Made by a program: the position numbers and the translations under genes
Assembly (NCBI GenBank): GCA_000413015.1
Contig: KE332515.1
Coordinates: 1,001,232-1,065,231, forward strand
Reading direction: 5' to 3'
DNA: 64,000 nt
DNA from: Treponema socranskii subsp. paredis ATCC 35535
GTDB lineage: Bacteria > Spirochaetota > Spirochaetia > Treponematales > Treponemataceae
Shown here: piece by piece, positions 58,533 through 64,000 of the stretch
Position numbering within the stretch: position 1 is the stretch's first letter
How the letters are laid out: each line of letters opens with the position of its first letter
Notes under the pieces: generated by a model
Seen by the model: the letters and a program-made list of their open reading frames with translations, nothing else
Databases searched by the model: none
What the model was told of the DNA's origin: nothing

Positions 58533-59879
58533 ATGAAAACATACGATACCCTTATCATCGGATTCGGCAAAGCGGGGAAAACGCTTGCGGCAAAGTCGGC
58601 AAAAAAGGGCGAAAAAGTCGCTCTTATTGAAAAAGATCCTGCAATGTACGGAGGCACCTGCATCAACGTCGGCTGTATTCCGTCAAAACGCCTCATAACG
58701 GAAGCGGCTCTTGCGCCCGAAGACGACTTCGAGCTGCAAAAGATCCGTTATAAAGCGGCAATCGAAAATAAAAACGCGCTGACGGCGGCACTCCGAGCCG
58801 CCAATTACAATAAATTGATTGAAGCGGGCGTCGACGTGATAAACGGTACGGCTTCGTTTTTGAGTTCTTCATCCGTCGAAGTAAAGGACGCAAACGGAAA
58901 CACCCAAACGTTTGAAGCGAAAAAAATCGTCATCAACACGGGCTCGCTTCCGTTTATTCCGGAAAATTTAATAACGGAAAACGATACGCGCGTTTTCGTT
59001 TCCGAAACGATTATGAACTTAACCGAGCTTCCGGAACGGCTGACCGTCGTCGGCAGCGGGTACATCGGACTGGAATTTTCTTCGATGTACGCGAACTTCG
59101 GATCGAAAGTTACGATCGTCCAGCGTGAAGAAGAATTTCTTCCCAAAGAAGACCGCGACATTGCCGAAGCGATTAAAGGCGTACTGGAAAGCAAAGGGAT
59201 TTCGCTTATAACGGGTGCGCATATAAAAAGCATTGACGGCGCGAATCTTTCATACACGAAAAATGCGGAAAATTTTACCCTTGCAGGAGACGCCGTGCTT
59301 TTGGCGCTCGGACGCCGGCCGAACCTTGCCGCACTGCACGTCGAAAAGGCGGGTATTGCGCTTACCGAAAGAGGTGCGATCGCAACGGACGAGCATTTGC
59401 GGACTTCCGTGCCGAATATATGGGCGGCCGGAGACGTATGCGGCAATTTGCAGTTTACGTATATTTCGCTCGACGATTCGCGGATTATTTTGTCCGATAT
59501 GAATGGCACGAAGGAGCGCACGACTGAAAACAGGGGTGCTTTTTCTTATTCGGTTTTTATCGACCCGCCGTATTCAAAAGTCGGACTCGGGGAAAAAGAA
59601 GCGAAAGCGCAAAATCTCGATTATCGCGTCGTAAAGATGAATGCGGCGGCGATCCCGAAATCGAAAGTTTTGAAAAAGAGCGAAGGCATGCTCAAAGCGC
59701 TTATCGACGATAAAACCGGCTTGATTTTAGGCGCCGCGCTCTTTTGCGCCGAATCGCACGAAATAATCAATACGATAAAGCTTGCCATGGATCATAATAT
59801 TCCGTATACCGTGCTGCGTGATTTTATCTATACGCATCCTACGATGTCGGAAGGTTTAAACGATCTGTTTGCTCTGTAG
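58533..59879 (+). CDS. RclA-like flavoprotein disulfide reductase
   Basis: A 448-residue pyridine-nucleotide disulfide oxidoreductase. FAD site IIGFGKAGKTLAAKSAKKGE near the N-terminus, redox pair in MYGGTCINVGCIPSKRL (Cys 43 and 48), NAD(P) loop VVGSGYIGLEFSSMYANFG near 170, FAD motif NIWAAGDV near 295, and C-terminal HPTMSEGL with the His-Glu dyad. The KAGKTLA and EKDPAMYGGTCIN stretches are closer to RclA than to lipoamide dehydrogenase. RclA-type enzymes reduce hypothiocyanous acid or link copper to oxidant defence. No 2-oxoacid dehydrogenase genes are nearby, which supports this reading. Confidence 0.85.
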   Translation: MKTYDTLIIGFGKAGKTLAAKSAKKGEKVALIEKDPAMYGGTCINVGCIPSKRLITEAALAPEDDFELQKIRYKAAIENKNALTAALRAANYNKLIEAGVDVINGTASFLSSSSVEVKDANGNTQTFEAKKIVINTGSLPFIPENLITENDTRVFVSETIMNLTELPERLTVVGSGYIGLEFSSMYANFGSKVTIVQREEEFLPKEDRDIAEAIKGVLESKGISLITGAHIKSIDGANLSYTKNAENFTLAGDAVLLALGRRPNLAALHVEKAGIALTERGAIATDEHLRTSVPNIWAAGDVCGNLQFTYISLDDSRIILSDMNGTKERTTENRGAFSYSVFIDPPYSKVGLGEKEAKAQNLDYRVVKMNAAAIPKSKVLKKSEGMLKALIDDKTGLILGAALFCAESHEIINTIKLAMDHNIPYTVLRDFIYTHPTMSEGLNDLFAL

Positions 59880-59925
59880 GATACGGATTGTACAAGCGCA
59901 GGCTTGACGGCGCATATTTTTTTTG

Positions 59926-59983
59926 TTGCAAAATCGGTAATCCTCATATATACTGTTATTGTATTTCATATACTTCAAGTATA
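59926..59983 (+). promoter_or_regulatory. Promoter and palindrome of the alcohol dehydrogenase gene
   Basis: TTGCAA (59926-59931), 17 bases, TATACT (59949-59954). A 15-base palindrome TATACTT-C-AAGTATA (59969-59983) lies in the early leader, a possible operator. Confidence 0.55.
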
Positions 59984-60006
59984 CTGAAAAAACAGGAGGA
60001 TTTAAT

Positions 60007-61062
60007 ATGAAAGGATTTGCAATGCTCAAAATCGGCGAAACCGGCTGGATCGAAAAGGATCGTCCGAAATGCGGTCCGATGGATGCCATCTGTAAACCGC
60101 TCGCGCTCAGCCCGTGTACGTCCGACGTCCACACCGTTTGGGAAGGCGCAATCGGCGACCGCCACAATATGATTTTGGGACACGAAGGCTGCGGCGAAGT
60201 CGTCGAAGTCGGCGCATTGGTCAAAGATTTCAAACCGGGCGACAAGGTTTTGGTTCCCGCGATCACGCCGGACTGGAACTCTCTCGAAGCGCAGGCAGGC
60301 TATTCGATGCATTCGGGCGGCATGCTCGCCGGTTGGAAATTTTCCAACTTTAAAGACGGCGTATTCGGCGAATTCTTTCATGTAAACGATGCCGACGGAA
60401 ACCTCGCGCACATACCCGCCGGCGTAGAAATCCAATATGCGCCGATGTTGTCGGATATGGTCCCCACCGGATTCCACGGAGCGGAACTCGCGGACGTTCA
60501 GTACGGAGATTCGGTTCTCGTTATCGGAATAGGACCGGTCGGTCTCATGTCGGTAGCAGGCGCAAACCTCCGCGGTGCATCCAAACTCTACGCGGTCGGA
60601 AGCCGCCCCGCTTGTGTCGAAGCTGCAAAATTCTACGGCGCAACCGATATCATCAACTACAAAAACGGTCCGATCGATAAGCAGGTTTTGGACTTAACGC
60701 ACGGTAAAGGTGTCGATAAAGTTATCATCGCAGGCGGTACGGTCGACACATTCGACGAAGCCGTAAAATGCTTAAAACCGGGCGGAAAAATCGGCAACGT
60801 AAACTACCTCGGCGAAGGCACCTACATCAAGATTCCGCGTGTCGAATGGGGCGTCGGTATGGGACACAAACAGATCAACGGCGGTCTCATGCCCGGCGGA
60901 AGACTGAGAATGGAAAAATTGAGCAGCCTGGTTTCGGTCGGAAAACTCGATCTTTCCAAACTGATCACGCATAAATTCAACGGCTTTGAAAACGTTGAAA
61001 AAGCGCTGATGCTGATGAAAGACAAACCGGCCGATTTGATCAAACCGGTTGTCATCATCTGA
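60007..61062 (+). CDS. NADP-dependent secondary alcohol dehydrogenase
   Basis: A 351-residue zinc-dependent medium-chain dehydrogenase. It begins MKGFAMLKIGETGWIEKDRP and has LSPCTSDVHTVWEGAIGD (Cys37 zinc ligand), LGHEGCGEVVEVG (His-Glu), and the Asp ligand in LSDMVPTGFHGAEL. The cofactor loop VIGIGPVGLMSVAGA and VGSRPACVEAAKFYGATDI fit NADP specificity. It closely resembles the isopropanol/secondary alcohol dehydrogenases of Thermoanaerobacter and Clostridium beijerinckii. Its likely role is redox balance in fermentation. AGGAGG is 7 bases before the ATG; a terminator follows. Confidence 0.94.
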   Translation: MKGFAMLKIGETGWIEKDRPKCGPMDAICKPLALSPCTSDVHTVWEGAIGDRHNMILGHEGCGEVVEVGALVKDFKPGDKVLVPAITPDWNSLEAQAGYSMHSGGMLAGWKFSNFKDGVFGEFFHVNDADGNLAHIPAGVEIQYAPMLSDMVPTGFHGAELADVQYGDSVLVIGIGPVGLMSVAGANLRGASKLYAVGSRPACVEAAKFYGATDIINYKNGPIDKQVLDLTHGKGVDKVIIAGGTVDTFDEAVKCLKPGGKIGNVNYLGEGTYIKIPRVEWGVGMGHKQINGGLMPGGRLRMEKLSSLVSVGKLDLSKLITHKFNGFENVEKALMLMKDKPADLIKPVVII

Positions 61063-61077
61063 TCTGAAACTATATGA

Positions 61078-61119
61078 GAAGGGGGCGGCGATCGATTTCA
61101 CGCCGGCCCCTTCCTTTTT
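61078..61119 (+). terminator. Intrinsic terminator of the alcohol dehydrogenase gene
   Basis: GAAGGGGGCGGCG pairs with CGCCGGCCCCTTC (one bulge), followed by CTTTTT. Confidence 0.85.
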
Positions 61120-61138
61120 AAATAATTTTAAAAATAAT

Positions 61139-62041
61139 ATGAACATATTGATCGTTTCGGGATTTTTGGGTGCCGGCAAAACGACTTTTATCCGAAAGCT
61201 TGCCGAAAAAACCGATAAACGCTTTGCCGTCATGGAAAACGAATATGGAGATGCCGGCATAGACGGAAATCTGCTCGAACAAAACCGCTTAAAAGTATGG
61301 GAACTCACCGAAGGCTGCATCTGCTGTTCGAAAAAATCGGACTTCGCAATGTCCGTACTGACGATTGCAAACGGCGCAGACTTCGAATATCTTGTCGTCG
61401 AACCGACCGGTGTCGGCTTGTTAAGTTCCGTCATCGCAAATCTGCACAAAATCGAATATGAGCACATACGGCTTTTAAAACCCCTTACCGTAGTCGATAT
61501 CGACTGTATCGATTCGTATCTTACCACCTTTGAAAAATTTTACGCCGATCAAATCGAAAACGCTTCTCATATCGTCGTCTCCAAAACCGAAAACAAAAGC
61601 GAAGCGGAAATCGAAAAAGCCGTCCGTACGCTCAAAGGCCTCAATCCCCAAGCGGATATAACGGCACAGCCCTACGATTCCATCGATGCGGCATGGTGGG
61701 AAGAGCTTTTCGATATAACGAAAAATGCGTTTACCGGCAAAACTACGTTGTTTCCCCTTCCGCTTTCGGCCGCCCCCGATTTGGAAACGGCGAGCTTTAC
61801 CGGCATCGCGATTCAATCTATAGAAGAATTGATAAGCTGTCTTTCGGCGCTCATCGCCGAGCGCTTCGGCCGCGTCTACCGCGTCAAAGGCTTTGTCCCA
61901 ATAAACGGACAGTGGGCGAAATTCGATGTCGTCGACAAACGCTACAATATCGAAACCTGCGATGCGATGAACGAATCGAAACTTACCGTCATCGGCAAAA
62001 ATCTCGACAAAAACGCACTCAAGCTGATGTTCAACTGTTGA
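61139..62041 (+). CDS. G3E-family GTPase (CobW/P47K type)
   Basis: A 300-residue metallochaperone-type GTPase. P-loop SGFLGAGKTTFIRKLAEK at the N-terminus, the NEYGDAGID segment, the metal-binding motif GCICCSKKSDF (CxCC) near residue 63, VVEPTGVGLL and VVSKTENKSE as the G4-like motif, and a C-terminal CobW domain (about 205-300, VYRVKGFVPINGQWAKFDVV). Family members insert zinc, cobalt or nickel into target proteins. The target is unknown; the neighbouring zinc-dependent alcohol dehydrogenase is a candidate by position only. No clear ribosome binding site is seen. Confidence 0.9.
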   Translation: MNILIVSGFLGAGKTTFIRKLAEKTDKRFAVMENEYGDAGIDGNLLEQNRLKVWELTEGCICCSKKSDFAMSVLTIANGADFEYLVVEPTGVGLLSSVIANLHKIEYEHIRLLKPLTVVDIDCIDSYLTTFEKFYADQIENASHIVVSKTENKSEAEIEKAVRTLKGLNPQADITAQPYDSIDAAWWEELFDITKNAFTGKTTLFPLPLSAAPDLETASFTGIAIQSIEELISCLSALIAERFGRVYRVKGFVPINGQWAKFDVVDKRYNIETCDAMNESKLTVIGKNLDKNALKLMFNC

Positions 62042-62105
62042 CAGAATTGCCTTTTTCCGATAGAGTGATAAAATATCGTACAATTCGGTAAAGGTAGGTA
62101 CAAAT

Positions 62106-62360
62106 ATGTCCAGAACTTGTGATGTTTGCGGAAAATCGCTCATGTACGGTCACAAAGTAAGCAATTCATATAATCATACGAAACGCACGTGGCGGCCGAA
62201 TATCCACAAAGTAAAAGCGATCGTCGAGGGAACGACGCGCACGATCAACGTATGCGCGAAATGCATCCGCTCGGACTATATCGACAAAAAAGTGCGTCTT
62301 CCCAAAGACGTGCGCATGGCTCTCGCCGAGCAGGATAAAAAAGCGACAGAAGCGCAATAG
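62106..62360 (+). CDS. rpmB: 50S ribosomal protein L28
   Basis: A basic 84-residue protein of the large ribosomal subunit. CDVCGKSLMYGHKVSNSYNH at the start, KRTWRPNIHKVKA and CAKCIRSDYIDK are typical. Both CxxC pairs are present, so this is the zinc-binding (C+) form. AGGTAGG precedes the ATG. A terminator follows within 65 bases. Confidence 0.97.
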   Translation: MSRTCDVCGKSLMYGHKVSNSYNHTKRTWRPNIHKVKAIVEGTTRTINVCAKCIRSDYIDKKVRLPKDVRMALAEQDKKATEAQ

Positions 62361-62371
62361 GGTAAAGTTAC

Positions 62372-62394
62372 CTCTAAAAACTGCAATTTTAGAG
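62372..62394 (+). repeat. Hairpin after rpmB
   Basis: CTCTAAAA (62372-62379) pairs with TTTTAGAG (62387-62394). It is weak and without a T-run, just before the better terminator at 62423. Confidence 0.4.
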
Positions 62395-62422
62395 ATTCCC
62401 TCATAATCAATTAAAGAAACAC

Positions 62423-62454
62423 AGCCCGCGGTTCTCATAGTACTGCGGGCTTTT
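62423..62454 (+). terminator. Terminator downstream of rpmB
   Basis: AGCCCGC (62423-62429) pairs with GCGGGCT (62445-62451) and is followed by TTT. It closely resembles the hairpin at 62858-62886 and seems to be a duplicate of it. Confidence 0.65.
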
Positions 62455-62850
62455 GCGTATTGTACGGATTTTACGAGCGTTACCATACCGAACGGCGTTA
62501 CAACCATCAGTGAGCAGGCTTTTTCGTACTGCGAGAAGCTAACGCAGGTTACCATACCGGCCAGCGTTACGACCATCGGCAAGAGCGCTTTTCGCGTCTG
62601 CAAGGCTCTTACGAACGTTATCATACCGAACGGCGTTACGACTATCGACATCTCCGCTTTTGATTACTGCAGGAATGCGGAAGTAAAGCTGCCCGAAAGC
62701 ATTACCAGCATAGGACAGGGGGCTTTCGGCTCCGGCGGGCCCAAATCTTATTGCGCAGAGGTACGTATAAAAAGCGGAGCGCAGTTTGATACAATAAAGG
62801 GACTGGTAACCGGCTCAGGCTATCCTGCGGCCGGAATAGTATCATATTAA
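62449..62850 (+). pseudogene. 3' fragment of a BspA-like leucine-rich-repeat surface protein
   Basis: An open frame without a start codon encodes 133 residues of LRR_5/TpLRR repeats: AFAYCTDFTSVTIPNGVTTI, SEQAFSYCEKLTQVTIPASV, TTIGKSAFRVCKALTNVIIP and NGVTTIDISAFDYCRNAEVK, then a non-repeat C-terminal cap ending AAGIVSY. Such proteins are surface adhesins in oral treponemes and Bacteroidetes. The upstream part is missing: the frame emerges from a terminator hairpin, and a stop lies at 62404. It is probably a deletion remnant between tandem LRR genes. Confidence 0.85.
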
Positions 62851-62857
62851 AAAATAC

Positions 62858-62886
62858 AGCCCGCAGTGCCGACAGTACTGCGGGCT
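62858..62886 (+). terminator. Terminator of the LRR fragment
   Basis: AGCCCGCAGT (62858-62867) pairs perfectly with ACTGCGGGCT (62877-62886). The sequence is about 80 percent the same as 62421-62452. Confidence 0.7.
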
Positions 62887-63104
62887 TAAATCGGTGCCGG
62901 TTTTGGAATTGGCGTTTTCGTCTTCGAAGGCGGATACTTTTCCCAAAAGCCGTTTTACCGTATCGTTTTATCGCAATCTTACAAACCGCCGCTCAGGCGG
63001 TTTTTTGTTTTAAAAAGCGGCAGCGCGCGAAGGAAACGTATTTCAAAAAAGAACACACGAAAGTTTTTCGATGCGCGTCTTGCGGACGTTTTTTCCGAAC
63101 GCCG
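62887..63104. other. Gap with a strong terminator, no gene seen
   Basis: AAACCGCC-GCTCA-GGCGGTTT (62983-63003) followed by TTTG is a clean intrinsic terminator on the plus strand. Nothing else in these 218 bases looks coding. Confidence 0.7.
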
Positions 63105-64000
63105 CTACACATCGAGGGCGAGGCCGTCGTATGCGGGAAGCACCGAACCGCCTTCTTTTACGATTTCCGACAAAACCGGAAGATCTTCCGTCCGCCGTAT
63201 GCAGTACCGCGTTATATCGGCATGGCTCATATTGTGACTCATGTGCGTAAGCCAGGTACGGCGCGGTCCGATAAGAGCCGCACTTTCCATCGCTTGGAAA
63301 TACGAAAAATGCGTCGCGTGAGGCTTTTCGCGAAGTCCGTCTATGACCGCGTGTTCTATGATTCCGCCGAATGCGACGAGCGTTTCGATCGAGCTTTTCG
63401 GTATACGGCTGCAGTCGGTGAGATAGGCGATCGAACGGAATGAAGCTCCATCTCGAACGCTCAAAAGCCAGCCCGTCGTCTCAAGCTCTCCGTGAAACAT
63501 CGGGATCGGAATCGCGCGCACTTCTCCGATATAAAGCGGCTTCTTTCCCGAAAAGCGAGATGCGTTTATCAAATGCAGTTTGGGCTTTCCTCCTCCGATC
63601 TGCGTCGGCTTAAATATATAGTCGAATCTTTTTTGTATGCCCGAAATCGTATTCTCATCCGCATATACGGGAAGTCCCGCTCCCGGCGATTCGTCCGTCT
63701 CCGCTCGGTGCGTGCCGCGGAGCGCTCCTTCGGATTTCGTGTGGCTGTAGATGCGCAGGTCGTCGAGACCTGCAATGTGGTCGGCATGAGCGTGCGTCAA
63801 AAGCACGGCATCGAGAGAATCGATATGATGCGCGAGCGCCTGCATGCGGAACTCGGGCCCCGTATCGATGACGATGTGCGTTTCGCTTCCGTCGGCGTTT
63901 AGATGCGATATGTACGCGCTGCACCGAAAGCGCTTGTCTTTCGGATCGGGCGAAGTACACACGCTGCAATGACACGAAATCGCAGGCACGCCGTGACTCG
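63105..64000 (-). CDS. MBL-fold metallo-hydrolase (PhnP-like), cut by window edge
   Basis: Metallo-beta-lactamase-fold hydrolase. The metal motif LLTHAHADHIAGLDDLR is near residue 80; further ligands lie in TDCS, and the late His in WLTHMSHNMSH. The N-terminal CHCSVCTSPDPKDKRFR has the extra Cys cluster of the PhnP branch, whose members cleave cyclic phosphate diesters. The first in-frame ATG/GTG is at 63989, but the frame stays open to the edge and reads SHGVPAISCHC, matching the family, so the true start is beyond 64000. Exact substrate unknown. Confidence 0.88.
   Translation of the reverse strand, partial: SHGVPAISCHCSVCTSPDPKDKRFRCSAYISHLNADGSETHIVIDTGPEFRMQALAHHIDSLDAVLLTHAHADHIAGLDDLRIYSHTKSEGALRGTHRAETDESPGAGLPVYADENTISGIQKRFDYIFKPTQIGGGKPKLHLINASRFSGKKPLYIGEVRAIPIPMFHGELETTGWLLSVRDGASFRSIAYLTDCSRIPKSSIETLVAFGGIIEHAVIDGLREKPHATHFSYFQAMESAALIGPRRTWLTHMSHNMSHADITRYCIRRTEDLPVLSEIVKEGGSVLPAYDGLALDV

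Noticed and set aside
1-64000. CRISPR array
   Set aside because: The only regularly spaced repeats are the cassette spacers, which are separated by genes and are not short direct repeats with spacers.

Overview
The window looks like chromosomal DNA of a Treponema-group spirochaete with moderate GC. The evidence is inferred from the gene set: a single-chain clade-II PurL, a spirochaete-type second EF-G, treponemal-style porin-like proteins and lipoproteins, a BPG-dependent phosphoglycerate mutase, a desulfoferrodoxin, BspA/LRR_5 repeats, and genes for de novo purine and histidine synthesis. Those pathways are absent from T. pallidum, so this is a free-living or commensal, metabolically richer treponeme. 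The species cannot be fixed from the sequence alone.

Layout. 0-11 kb: hisD, then def and fmt (formyl-Met handling), then a tight run of purL, a thioredoxin-fold lipoprotein and two CNNM/CBS membrane proteins. 11-17.5 kb: an omptin-family outer-membrane protease overlapping a pseudouridine synthase, tRNA-Gly(CCC), a porin-like protein with a large lipoprotein, and gpmA. 17.5-21 kb: a copper module, csoR-copA, whose promoter spacer is the CsoR box; copA ends in a CopZ-like domain with its own internal ribosome binding site. 21-27 kb: EF-G/purA, a rhodanese, superoxide reductase/HAD and an esterase.

27.1-37.2 kb is a sharply AT-richer accessory island. Its genes are small, mostly unknown and all on the minus strand. 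They are separated by related GC-richer imperfect-palindrome spacers. I read it as an integron-type gene-cassette array without a visible integrase (a CALIN), as would fit the chromosomal integron known in Treponema denticola. Cargo includes a DUF1697 protein, a GT51-like remnant, a WapI-like immunity domain, an HD protein next to an MccF/LD-carboxypeptidase (S66) homologue, an SH3 protein, a toxin-antitoxin-like pair with its own promoter, and a small gene frameshifted at a TA repeat.

37.2-54 kb returns to core genes: a very long Lon with FliM-like repeats inserted between its ATPase and protease parts and a histone-H1-like tail, DUF2974, Bax-inhibitor-1, uraA, DUF4230, hisG, hisB, an esterase, prfA-prmC, mnmE and a DUF4015 glycosidase-like protein. 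54-57.5 kb is a dead Rpn-family nuclease gene bounded by 31-bp direct repeats. It carries three insertions: a 160-bp multi-hairpin segment, a 2.3-kb radical SAM mobile pair cassette (MarR regulator, DUF5131 and radical SAM protein) with its own operator, promoter and terminator, and a 138-bp structured repeat with a 7-bp target duplication. A second copy of that repeat lies upstream of gpmA. 57.7-64 kb: a porin-like protein, an RclA-like flavoprotein, a secondary alcohol dehydrogenase, a G3E GTPase, L28, a BspA-type LRR fragment between duplicated terminators, and an MBL-fold hydrolase cut by the window edge.

A recurring feature of the core genes is a sigma-70-like -10 box ending only 6-9 bases before the ATG with no Shine-Dalgarno sequence, which suggests frequent leaderless transcripts.
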